This document shows positions 15,054 to 22,289 of a DNA stretch of 39,693 nucleotides, piece after piece. How positions within the stretch are numbered: the first letter of the stretch is position 1; the number at the start of each line of letters is the position of its first letter. Where the stretch lies: positions 1-39,693 of the forward strand of contig DASVAA010000124.1 in assembly GCA_036376595.1 (NCBI GenBank), given 5' to 3'. Below the pieces are notes generated by a model that saw only the letters and a list, made by a program, of their open reading frames with translations, was not told the origin of the DNA and searched no databases. This DNA comes from SMAG-U1939 sp036376595 (GTDB taxonomy: Bacteria; Chloroflexota; Ktedonobacteria; Ktedonobacterales; JADMIN01). The translations under genes and the position numbers were made by a program.

Positions 15054-15848
15054 TTGAACCTCGCCGCGCTGGTCGAATACGACGGCACGCGCTTCGCCGG
15101 TTTCCAGCGGCAGTCGGCGGCGCGCGGACCGACGGTGCAGGGGGCGCTCGAAGCCGCCATCGCGAGGGTGGCCGGCGAGGCAGTTTCGGTCGAGGCAGCG
15201 GGCCGCACAGATCGTGGGGTCCATGCCACCGGCCAGGTAGTTAACTTTCACGTGCCGCCGCGGCACGATGCTGCGACGTGGCAGCGCGCGCTGAATGCGC
15301 TGCTGCCGTCAGACGTCGCGGTGGCGGCGGCGCGCGAGGTGGCCGACGACTTCCGCGCGCGCTGGAGCGCGGTGAGCCGCGGCTACCGCTATCGCATCCT
15401 GTACCAGCCGGTGCGCGCGCCGCTGCGCGAGCGCTACGTCTGGCGCGTGCCGCGGCCGCTGAACGTATCGGCGATGGCCGCGGCGGCCGAGCTGCTGCTT
15501 GGGGAGCACGATTTCGCCACCTTCGGCAGCAGCCCGCGCGATACGCGCGCGTCACGCGCCGCGGGCATCCACCGCTCGACGGTGCGGACGATGCTCGCCG
15601 CACGGGTGATAGACTCGACCGAGGCCGCCGGCGAGATCGTCTGCGAGCTGACGGCCAACGCCTTCCTCACCGGCATGGTGCGGCGCTTGGTCCGCACGCT
15701 GGCGCAGGTCGGCGAGGGGCGACTGAGCGTCGCCGAGTTCGCCGAGCGCCTGGCGGCGGCTGATGCGGCACGCGCCGCGCCGGCGGCTCCGGCGTGCGGA
15801 CTGTGCCTGGTACGGGTGGAGTACCCACCGGGCGCGTTGGTGTGGTAA
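15054..15848 (+). CDS. truA: tRNA pseudouridine(38-40) synthase TruA
   Basis: A 264-aa enzyme that converts U38, U39 and U40 of the tRNA anticodon stem to pseudouridine. The catalytic aspartate is D53 in AGRTDRGVHA. The N-terminal YDGTRFAGFQRQ, the RGYRYRI strand and the HDFATFGSS and NAFLTGMVRRLV motifs are all present. The start is TTG at 15054 with a GGGGGGAGG element just upstream. It follows rplQ and precedes rplM, the common order in this operon. A family D hairpin sits between rplQ and truA. Confidence 0.96.
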   Translation: MNLAALVEYDGTRFAGFQRQSAARGPTVQGALEAAIARVAGEAVSVEAAGRTDRGVHATGQVVNFHVPPRHDAATWQRALNALLPSDVAVAAAREVADDFRARWSAVSRGYRYRILYQPVRAPLRERYVWRVPRPLNVSAMAAAAELLLGEHDFATFGSSPRDTRASRAAGIHRSTVRTMLAARVIDSTEAAGEIVCELTANAFLTGMVRRLVRTLAQVGEGRLSVAEFAERLAAADAARAAPAAPACGLCLVRVEYPPGALVW

Positions 15849-15956
15849 GATTAGGCATTGTGCCGGTGCGGGTGCGCTCGCGCCGTGCCGAGATGAGTAT
15901 CGGGGCGTGTGGCAATGGCAGCAGACGCCCGCGTGCGTGGAGAAGGCGAGAAGGCC

Positions 15957-16514
15957 ATGAATCCGAAGACCTACAGCGCCAAGCTTAACGAGCTGGAGCC
16001 GCGCTGGTACATCATTGACGCCAAGGACAAAGTTCTTGGCCGCATCGCCACCGAGATCGCGACGATCCTGCGCGGCAAGCACAAGACGACCTACACGCCG
16101 CACATGCTCAGCGGCGATTTCGTGATCGTGCTGAACGCCAAGAAGGTGGCCGTCACCCGCAACCGGCTCGACCAGAAGATGTATTATCGCCACTCGCAGT
16201 ATCCCGGAGGCCTCAAGCAAGAGACACTGCGCGAGGCGCTGGCACGGCACCCGGAGCGCGTGATCGAGTGGGCTGTGCAGGGTATGCTGCCGCAGAACCG
16301 CCTGGCGGATCGCATGATGGGCCGCCTCAAGGTCTATCCCGGCAGCCAGCATCCGCACAAGGCGCAGCAGCCGATCCCCTGGAAGCGCCCGACCGCCGAG
16401 AGCGTGCTGGCGGCCATGCAGCCACAGGAGCCAGCGCCGGCCAGCGCGACCGAGGCGCAGACCGCGACCCCAACTGAGACCACGACCGAGACCGAGGCTA
16501 CGGCCGAGGCATAA
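15957..16514 (+). CDS. rplM: Ribosomal protein uL13 with C-terminal tail
   Basis: A 185-aa early-assembly 50S protein. Residues 1-140 are the standard L13 fold (WYIIDAKDKVLGRIATEIA, LRGKHKTTYTPHM, GRLKVYPGSQHPHKAQQP). Residues 141-185 are an extra Ala/Thr/Glu-rich, disordered tail (for example SATEAQTATPTETTTETEA). The ATG at 15957 has AGAAGG upstream and gives the conserved MNPKTYSAK start. The tail is repeated Ala/Glu/Thr coding and may be a lineage feature. rpsI follows by 38 bp in the usual rplM-rpsI pair. Confidence 0.96.
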   Translation: MNPKTYSAKLNELEPRWYIIDAKDKVLGRIATEIATILRGKHKTTYTPHMLSGDFVIVLNAKKVAVTRNRLDQKMYYRHSQYPGGLKQETLREALARHPERVIEWAVQGMLPQNRLADRMMGRLKVYPGSQHPHKAQQPIPWKRPTAESVLAAMQPQEPAPASATEAQTATPTETTTETEATAEA

Positions 16515-16552
16515 GAACCGACTAGACGAGCGATTGTACCGGAGGCATCACC

Positions 16553-16957
16553 TTGGCGCAGCATCGGGGCACCTACTTCTACGGCACGGGCCGGCGTAAG
16601 ACCGCCGTCGCGCGCGTGCGCGTCTATCCCAGCGGCGAGGGCCGCATCACCATCAACGGCCGCGACGCCGACCGCTACTTTGGCCGCGAGGCGCTCTCCA
16701 GCATGGCACGTAGCCCGCTGCGCCTGCTTGAAGTCGGCGGCCGCTACGACGTGGCCGTGCGGGTGATCGGCGGCGGCGTAAGCGGGCAGGCCGGCGCGGT
16801 GCGCCACGGCCTCTCGCGCGCGTTGGTGCGTCTGGATGAGGGCTTCCGCCCGGCGCTGCGGCGGGCGGGCTTCCTCACCCGCGATGCGCGCATGAAGGAG
16901 CGCAAGAAGTACGGCCTCAAGCGTGCCCGCAAGGCCCCGCAGTACACCAAGCGCTAA
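16553..16957 (+). CDS. rpsI: Ribosomal protein uS9
   Basis: A 134-aa 30S head protein whose C-terminal Lys-Arg reaches the P-site tRNA. It has YFYGTGRRKTAVARVRVYP, GGGVSGQAGAVRHGLSRAL and the invariant end RKAPQYTKR. The start is TTG at 16553 with GGAGG 7 nt upstream, the third TTG start in this operon. It is the last gene of the ribosomal block and is followed by family B and D hairpins. Confidence 0.97.
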   Translation: MAQHRGTYFYGTGRRKTAVARVRVYPSGEGRITINGRDADRYFGREALSSMARSPLRLLEVGGRYDVAVRVIGGGVSGQAGAVRHGLSRALVRLDEGFRPALRRAGFLTRDARMKERKKYGLKRARKAPQYTKR

Positions 16958-16994
16958 TCTAGGGCCCTCTCCCTCACCCCTCGGCTCCAGAGGG
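16958..16994 (+). repeat. Family B post-stop hairpin repeat
   Basis: It begins right after the rpsI stop. CCCTCT (16965-16970) pairs with AGAGGG (16989-16994) around the family core CCTCACCCC. It probably forms part of the 3' end of the ribosomal operon. Confidence 0.6.
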
Positions 16995-17010
16995 CGAGAC
17001 CTGTCTCGCC
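16993..17010 (+). repeat. Family D hairpin repeat
   Basis: Perfect arms GGCGAGAC and GTCTCGCC around CT, overlapping the end of a family B copy. The same B-then-D order occurs at 28887-28992. Confidence 0.7.
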
Positions 17011-17054
17011 TCTACACCCTGCCCGGTGTGGTGAGAGGGAGTGTGTCTGTCTCA

Positions 17055-17101
17055 GCCCGCGCAGGCGGACCATGCGCGTCTGCCAGTCCGCGCAGGCGGA
17101 C
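17055..17101 (+). repeat. Family E repeat, two copies
   Basis: GCCCGCGCAGGCGGAC (17055-17070) and GTCCGCGCAGGCGGAC (17086-17101, perfect 6-bp arms around GCAG). With the following TTCGCGG the second copy matches 10213-10237 in inverse orientation. Confidence 0.65.
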
Positions 17102-17218
17102 TTCGCGGCCGCAGGCCATCGAGGCGCGGTTTCAACCGCCGGCCGATCGCAATGCCAGGCGAAGAGAATGGGCAGGCCGTGACAGCCTGCCCATTCCGCG
17201 TTTTCCAGTCCGCCACAC

Positions 17219-18454
17219 TCAGCTCGCCGCGGCCGCGCGCCCTCCGTAGCGGTCGAGGAGGTAGGCACCGCCTGCCGCTCCGGCCACCGCGAGCGCCCCG
17301 GCGACGAAGAGATACACCGGTCCGAAGTTGCGCGTGCCGAAGATTGCGCCCAGGCCGTAGAGCACCAGCACCAGCACCGCCAGCCCCGCGGTGATCGCCC
17401 CGCCCAGCACGGGGATGCGCAACCGGCCCGCCGGCAGCACATGGCCGCTCACCTGGCGCAGCGCGCCGAAGGCCAGCAGACCAGCGATGCCAATGGCCAG
17501 CACGGCGACGATCCAGCCACCGACAACCGGGATGAAGTGCAGGCCAAAGAGCACGAGCGCAACCACGACCACCAGCAGGAAGACGATCGCGAATTGCGCG
17601 TTCTGGCCGAACTGGCCGACCAGGAACATGCTCAGCCCGGCGATCACGGGCGCTAGCCAGCGAAAGCGCGGGTTCTGCTCTTGCAGCTTGCGGAAGATGC
17701 GGTACGATTGCTTGATCTTGCGCTGCTTATAGTAGATGCGGCCGCGCATGCCCTCAGTGTTGGTGCCGGCAAGGTAGGGCGCCTGGCGATCCACGGTGTC
17801 GAGGGCGTCAAGAGCCTCGTCGTACTGCTTGAGCTCCAGGAAGGCGTTGGCCTTGACGAACTCCGCCTGGGTAAGGCCGCGGTCGGCGCGCAGCGCCGCG
17901 TTGGCGGCATCCACGGCGCCCTGCGGGTCTTTATCCGAGAGCATCACCACCGCACGCATCAGGTGGGCTCCAGCCAGCTTCGGCTCCAGCCGGCAAGCCT
18001 CCTCGGCTTCGAGCCGCGCGCCGGCAAACTCACGCTTGGCGGCCAGCACCTCGGCGAGCTGCACGTGCGTCTTCGCCATCTTCGGCTGGAGCTGCACCGC
18101 GCGCCGCGCCGCACGTTCGGCCTCCGGTGGCACGCGCCCCATCCCCAGCGGTCCGCTCTTTTGCAGCAGCGACGACGAGAGCACGAGCTGCGCGTCGGTG
18201 TTGGAGGGCTGGATCTGGGTCGCACGGCGCGCCTCGGTGATGGCGTCGTCCACCAGGTGCTGCTGCAAGAGCGACTGCGCCAGTAAGACGCGCGCGCTCA
18301 CATCGTCGGCGTTCTTTTCCAGGCGCTTGCGGCTGATCGCCTCGGCCTTTTCGTAATTGCCTGTAGCGAGGGCGTAGCGCGCCTGGCCGAGCGGCCCGCC
18401 AGCGATCTGCTCGCCGCGCCCAGGCCCCCCACCACGATTCATCATCCGGTTCAT
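17219..18454 (-). CDS. TPR-repeat membrane protein
   Basis: A 411-aa protein. Residues about 20-275 are tandem tetratricopeptide repeats (for example YALATGNYEKAEAISRKRLE, ALRADRGLTQAEFVKANAFL, AFLELKQYDEALDALDT), a scaffold for protein-protein contacts. Residues about 290-405 contain roughly four hydrophobic helices (FAIVFLLVVVVALVLFGLHF, VVGGWIVAVLAIGIAGLLAF and two more), so the TPR part is tethered to the membrane, probably on the cytoplasmic side because there is no signal peptide. The ATG at 18454 has AAGGATA about 11 nt upstream; an ATG lies three codons in. No family with known function is recognised. It has a TATAAT promoter and a 34-nt palindrome in its leader. Confidence 0.8.
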   Translation of the reverse strand: MNRMMNRGGGPGRGEQIAGGPLGQARYALATGNYEKAEAISRKRLEKNADDVSARVLLAQSLLQQHLVDDAITEARRATQIQPSNTDAQLVLSSSLLQKSGPLGMGRVPPEAERAARRAVQLQPKMAKTHVQLAEVLAAKREFAGARLEAEEACRLEPKLAGAHLMRAVVMLSDKDPQGAVDAANAALRADRGLTQAEFVKANAFLELKQYDEALDALDTVDRQAPYLAGTNTEGMRGRIYYKQRKIKQSYRIFRKLQEQNPRFRWLAPVIAGLSMFLVGQFGQNAQFAIVFLLVVVVALVLFGLHFIPVVGGWIVAVLAIGIAGLLAFGALRQVSGHVLPAGRLRIPVLGGAITAGLAVLVLVLYGLGAIFGTRNFGPVYLFVAGALAVAGAAGGAYLLDRYGGRAAAAS

Positions 18455-18475
18455 GAGACCAAAAGTATCCTTCCG

Positions 18476-18509
18476 CGCCCGCCGCGTAGGGTCGTCCCTA
18501 CGGCGGGCG
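18476..18509. repeat. Long palindrome in the leader of the TPR gene
   Basis: CGCCCGCC and GTAGGG pair with CCCTAC and GGCGGGCG around TCGT, 14 bp with a 2-nt bulge. It lies 22 bp upstream of the TPR start, inside its predicted 5' UTR. The GTAGGG arm recalls the CCCCTAC tail of family A. Confidence 0.65.
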
Positions 18510-18564
18510 TCGTGATTCGTTGCGTGTGTGCCAAATGGCAGATGAGTGCGAAGGTAACTATGCC

Positions 18565-18594
18565 ATTATAACCCGCCGACCGCATCGGTGTCGC
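18565..18594 (-). promoter_or_regulatory. Promoter candidate for the TPR gene
   Basis: On the minus strand a perfect TATAAT (18570-18565) with GCGACA (18594-18589) 18 nt upstream. It predicts a leader of about 100 nt that contains the 18476-18509 palindrome. Confidence 0.55.
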
Positions 18595-18701
18595 CTGGGT
18601 CCCCCAATCGCCAGCACTGCGATGTGTGAGGGAGCGACCCGCGAGAGCGTATCTCCTACCAAGTGGGGTGGTGCCGTGGGTACCCAAGCGGGAGGATAGG
18701 C

Positions 18702-20054
18702 ATGGGCAACGGCATGGCGCGACGCAGCCGGCGGGGCAAACGCGGATTGTGGGCCGTGGTGATGATGGCCGTGGTCCTGCTTGCCTGTGGCGCATCCAGA
18801 TCGTTCAAGCCGCTGCCCTCGACGACGCTGCCGCCGGGAGTCGCGCCGTTCGAGATCGTCACGCTTGGCGCGGGAAAGCTGCAAAGTCGCGCCGGACGCA
18901 ATGGTGTACAGTTGTGGGAACACTCGCTGGAGCCCAGCAGCGAAACGGGAAATGGGAACGGTGTGCTGCTTGCGGCCGGCGGACTGATCTTTCATCGTGA
19001 TCAGGAGGACAGTGCCAATGTGGTCGAAGCTTTCTCCGCGGCCACCGGTGCGCAGGTGTGGCGCCTGAATGATTGTCCTGGGTACGACGACACGTTCACC
19101 GCCAATGGAGGGCTGGTCTTCGCCACCTGTGGCGCGAGTGCTGTGACGCCCGTCCCAGTCTCCGACGACACGCTCTACGTGCTGGACGCGGCGACTGGTA
19201 CCATACGGTGGCAGGTGCATGGCGAGCACTTCCGCGCAGTGGCCGGCGATCTCGTCATCACGCAGACTTCATCGGGCTTGGCGGCACGTACCCTGGTGCA
19301 GGGAGACCTGCGCTGGTCGCGCACCATTGCTTTCCCGCCACTTGCATTACCTGCCTTCGATGTTGCGGTTACTGCCGCCAACGGCCTGCTGTATCTCTCC
19401 CCAGATGGCCAGTACGTGGTGGCGCTGCGCATCGTGGATGGCAGCACACGCTGGGAGACGGCTCCGCTCACCTCTCTGGCCAATGCTCCCGTATCGCGCC
19501 GAAACCTCTCGCCGAGCTTTGCCGTGGCGGCGGTAACCGCGCGTACGGTCATTGCTCGCGATGTTTCGCTCGCTGGGTACGCTGTTGTCGCGCTTGACGC
19601 CACCACAGGTAGGGTGAATTGGCACTTGCAGGATGACACGCCCGGTAGCACACTCACGTCGCTCGTCGGCTCAGATGGAGCAATCTTCGTCGATAGTTTC
19701 GTCCACCCCAACGATCCTGTTGAGACGCTTCGCCGCCTCGATCCGGATACTGGCTCACAACTGTGGAGCACTCCGGGACCAATACTGCGGTCGCCGCCGC
19801 TGTGGTATGCCGCGGATGCGCTCTATGCCAGTGACTCGCCGCAGCTATTAGCCTTTCGTGCCAGCGACGGTACGAGACTCTTCGGCGATCAGGGCATCTT
19901 CCCAACGGAGGTGAACGCGAACGCCGATGTGATCGTCGTCGCCGATGGCCGCAACCTCTATCTCCTCTCGGCACTCGATGGCAAGCAGATCTGGGAAGCA
20001 CAGGATGCCGGACTCGTGCAGGCGGCGCCTATCATTCTCCCCGTGAGCGGCTGA
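18702..20054 (+). CDS. PQQ-like beta-propeller lipoprotein
   Basis: A 450-aa protein. The N-terminus MARRSRRGKRG plus a hydrophobic stretch ends in the lipobox LLAC (Cys29), so it should be a membrane-anchored lipoprotein facing outward. The rest is repeated propeller blades of PQQ_2 type, each with a D-A-x-T-G-x-x-x-W turn: FSAATGAQVWRL, LDAATGTIRWQV, LDATTGRVNWHL, LDPDTGSQLWST, LSALDGKQIWEA. Proteins of this kind scaffold outer-envelope complexes or bind ligands; no quinone-dehydrogenase active site is evident. The ATG at 18702 has GGAGGA 5 nt upstream. It is transcribed divergently from the TPR gene. Confidence 0.85.
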   Translation: MGNGMARRSRRGKRGLWAVVMMAVVLLACGASRSFKPLPSTTLPPGVAPFEIVTLGAGKLQSRAGRNGVQLWEHSLEPSSETGNGNGVLLAAGGLIFHRDQEDSANVVEAFSAATGAQVWRLNDCPGYDDTFTANGGLVFATCGASAVTPVPVSDDTLYVLDAATGTIRWQVHGEHFRAVAGDLVITQTSSGLAARTLVQGDLRWSRTIAFPPLALPAFDVAVTAANGLLYLSPDGQYVVALRIVDGSTRWETAPLTSLANAPVSRRNLSPSFAVAAVTARTVIARDVSLAGYAVVALDATTGRVNWHLQDDTPGSTLTSLVGSDGAIFVDSFVHPNDPVETLRRLDPDTGSQLWSTPGPILRSPPLWYAADALYASDSPQLLAFRASDGTRLFGDQGIFPTEVNANADVIVVADGRNLYLLSALDGKQIWEAQDAGLVQAAPIILPVSG

Positions 20055-20394
20055 GAATGCGGACTTCCGCGCACGCGCGGAAGAAGGCGCCGGCGTGCCA
20101 CCATCATCGCAGACTGCCGGATACCAGTCAGTCGCATCCACACAACTCCAAACAAATGTTCAAAAGTGAGCCAATTTGGTGGACAAGTGCGACAAAATGT
20201 TGAAAACGTGTTCTAGGCTGGCTGGAGAACGAGGCGATGATCGCGGGACGTGCGAGTGCAGGATTGACCGCCCGCAAAGTCTGTAACATGCTGGATGTGA
20301 CGGAGACAAATCTGTGCGTGCCCGTTCATGGCGCATAGTTCTGGTGGCGGGCATACCAGGCGGTGCAACGTCACATCAAGTGGGGGCAATACGC
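20055..20394. other. 340-bp AT-richer intergenic region with direct repeats
   Basis: No gene is seen. AATGTTCAAAA (20155-20165) and AATGTTGAAAA (20196-20206) repeat 41 bp apart, about four helical turns, in a patch clearly richer in A/T than its surroundings and upstream of the anti-sigma-like gene. They may be regulator sites; I could not assign firm -35/-10 boxes. Confidence 0.4.
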
Positions 20395-20703
20395 ATGGGC
20401 AGCGACGAGAGGACGAACGCCGGCGGCGATACGGGCGACACCGGCACCGAGCTAAGCTGCCGCGAATTGGTGGAGCTGGTGACGGCCTATCGCGAAGGGG
20501 CGCTCGCGCCGAAGGAGCGCGCGCTCTTCGAGGCGCACATGGCGAGCTGCCCACCGTGCGTGCATTACGTCGAGCAGCTCGACCTGACCGTGCGCGCGCT
20601 CGGCGGCGTGAACGCGCAGATTGAGCGGGAATCCTTCACCCAGGAGCTGCTCAAACTCTTCCGCGCGTGGAAGGCAGAAACAGGCAGACCGGCAAGCAAT
20701 TGA
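20395..20703 (+). CDS. Orphan anti-sigma-factor-like zinc-finger protein
   Basis: A 102-aa soluble protein with the ZAS/zf-HC2 signature C22-x25-H48-x3-C52-x2-C55 (HMASCPPC), the zinc-binding helical domain that clamps ECF sigma factors and often senses redox state. No TM helix follows, so it is a cytoplasmic version; the C-terminal part (ERESFTQELLKLFRAWKAE) is a helical tail. GGGGG about 9 nt upstream supports the ATG at 20395. Unlike most relatives it has no sigma-factor gene next to it in this window. It could regulate a distant sigma or act in another thiol-dependent switch. Confidence 0.75.
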   Translation: MGSDERTNAGGDTGDTGTELSCRELVELVTAYREGALAPKERALFEAHMASCPPCVHYVEQLDLTVRALGGVNAQIERESFTQELLKLFRAWKAETGRPASN

Positions 20704-20930
20704 TCGCCCTCATTCGGTCGTGTTGAAGGAGTGCTCCGGCCGAACCCATGCTATACTTGATCTGATGTCCCCTTGCGCACCCGGCCTCTGCGCATCCGTC
20801 GCACGCGGGCCGCTTCCGCTGCTGCCGCTCCGTGCCGGAATGAAGGGTAATAACAAGAAATCATCTGTATGGTGTTTTAGGCGATTTATCGTACGCCATC
20901 GTCAAGCGGGGGAAGCCAAGGGGCTGCCGA

Positions 20931-22196
20931 GTGAGCATCGTCCAGCGTGCCTACAAGACCGAACTTGACCTGAATAACGCACAGACCACCGCCTGTCGCA
21001 AGCACGCAGGCGCGGCGCGCTGGGCGTACAACTGGGGCCTGCACCGCAAGCAAGAGACCTATCGGGCAACAGGCCAGAGTCCATCAGCTATGGACTTGCA
21101 CCGCGAGCTGAACGCGCTCAAGCAGACCGATGTGCCCTGGATGTACGAGGTCTCAAAGTGCGCTCCCCAGGAGGCACTGCGCAATCTGGATCGGGCCTTC
21201 ATGCACTTCTTCCGCCGCCTGAAGCTGAAGCAGGCGGGTAAGCTCAAAGGCAAGGTGGGCTACCCGCAGCCCAAGAGCAAGAAGCAGGGGCTGGGCAGTT
21301 TCCGCCTCACCGGCGCCATTGTCGTGTTCTCCGATGCCGTTCAACTCCCGCGGTTGGGCCGCCTGCGCCTGAAGGAACAGGACTATCTGCCACCTACGGG
21401 CACACCAGTCGTCAAGGTGTTCTCAGCGACTGTCAGCGAGCAGGCGGGCCACTGGTACGTGTCGCTGCTGGTAGAACAGCAGCAGTTGATCCCCACATCC
21501 TCCGACAGCGGACCCGTCGTGGGCATCGATCTGGGGGTGAAGGTGCTCGCCACGCTCTCCGACGGCACCACTGAACCCAATCCCCGCCATCTCCAACGCC
21601 GCTTGCGCACGATCAAACGCTTGCAGCGGGCGGTCGCGCGCAAGCGCAAGGGCAGCCACAACCGCCAGAAAGCCGTCAGGAGACTGGCGCGCTTGTACCG
21701 CACAGTGGCGCACCAGCGGGCCAACACGTTGCATCAGTTCTCCAGCCGGCTGGCGAAAACCAAGGCAGCCGTGGTGATCGAGGACCTCAACGTGGCCGGC
21801 ATGCTCAAGAACCACCATCTCGCACAAGCCATCGGCGACGTGGGCTTTGCCGAGTTCCGCCGGCAGCTCACCTACAAAGCTGCTTGGTATGGGTGCCGGG
21901 TGGTGGTCGTGAGCCGGTGGGAGCCGTCCAGCAAGACCTGCTGCCGCTGCGGCTGGCGGGATGAGGAGTTGACGCTGGCCGACCGGGTTTTCCGCTGCCA
22001 GAACCCGATGTGTAGGCAGGTCCTGGACCGCGACCTGAACGCGGCGATTAACTTGAAGAACCTGGCCGGGAGTTCCTCGGACAGGCACAACGCCTGTGGA
22101 GCGGGCGGCGCTGGCCGGGGTTGTGAGGCTCTGGTGAAACCGCCCGCGGTGAAGCAGGAACCAAACACCATGTATCCCTTGGGGATAGATGGGTAG
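20931..22196 (+). CDS. tnpB: TnpB RNA-guided nuclease (transposon-associated)
   Basis: A 421-aa protein of typical TnpB length, ancestor-type of Cas12. An N-terminal OrfB_IS605 helix-turn-helix (ELDLNNAQTTACRKHAGAAR) is followed by a split RuvC nuclease. The RuvC residues are D200 (GIDLGVK), E284 (VIEDLNV) and the DRDLNAAINL motif with D366/D368. The zinc ribbon is C337-x2-C340 and C356-x4-C361. All catalytic residues are present, so it may be active. TnpB uses an omega RNA from the element's right end to cut DNA next to a short target motif and so keeps the element in the genome. The start is GTG at 20931. The C-terminal tail VKPPAVKQEPNT is typical of the subgroup whose tnpB end overlaps the RNA scaffold. 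Confidence 0.92.
   Translation: MSIVQRAYKTELDLNNAQTTACRKHAGAARWAYNWGLHRKQETYRATGQSPSAMDLHRELNALKQTDVPWMYEVSKCAPQEALRNLDRAFMHFFRRLKLKQAGKLKGKVGYPQPKSKKQGLGSFRLTGAIVVFSDAVQLPRLGRLRLKEQDYLPPTGTPVVKVFSATVSEQAGHWYVSLLVEQQQLIPTSSDSGPVVGIDLGVKVLATLSDGTTEPNPRHLQRRLRTIKRLQRAVARKRKGSHNRQKAVRRLARLYRTVAHQRANTLHQFSSRLAKTKAAVVIEDLNVAGMLKNHHLAQAIGDVGFAEFRRQLTYKAAWYGCRVVVVSRWEPSSKTCCRCGWRDEELTLADRVFRCQNPMCRQVLDRDLNAAINLKNLAGSSSDRHNACGAGGAGRGCEALVKPPAVKQEPNTMYPLGIDG
22081..22190 (+). ncRNA. Putative omega RNA scaffold overlapping the tnpB 3' end
   Basis: Three nested or serial stems lie in the last 110 bp of tnpB: ACAGGC/GCCTGT (22081-22097, loop ACAAC), an 8-bp long-range stem GCGGGCGG/CCGCCCGC (22101-22108 with 22140-22147) and TATCCC/GGGATA (22173-22187). 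This density of perfect pairing inside coding sequence, at the place where known omega RNAs derive, suggests a guide scaffold. The guide would be read from DNA just beyond the right end (after about 22190-22210). The 5' and 3' ends are not determined. Confidence 0.45.
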
Positions 22197-22289
22197 GTTT
22201 TGGAGAACGGATGTCCCCATCTCCGGTCCTGTCTGCTGGTGTCCGGTGATGACTACTCGTCGCCCGTTAGCTAGGAGGTAGCTCCCGCC

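Larger units (their letters stand above)
20850..22200 (+). mobile_element. Solo-tnpB element, IS200/IS605 superfamily (IS1341-like)
   Basis: The element comprises an AT-rich left end with hairpins CGAT/ATCG inside GGCG/CGCC (20880-20897), a full-length tnpB, and a right end with hairpin TATCCC/GGGATA (22173-22187). No tnpA (HUH transposase) is present, so it would depend on a transposase in trans. Subterminal hairpins rather than terminal inverted repeats fit this superfamily. Exact ends are not fixed; I place them by composition. It lies between the anti-sigma-like gene and the Rad50-like gene. Confidence 0.6.

Noticed and set aside
16958..17010. Standard Rho-independent terminator after rpsI
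   Set aside because: Strong hairpins are present but no T-run follows; kept as repeat families B and D instead.
20200..20290. TTGAAA and TTGACC as -35 boxes for the anti-sigma-like gene
   Set aside because: No acceptable -10 hexamer lies 16-18 nt downstream of either.
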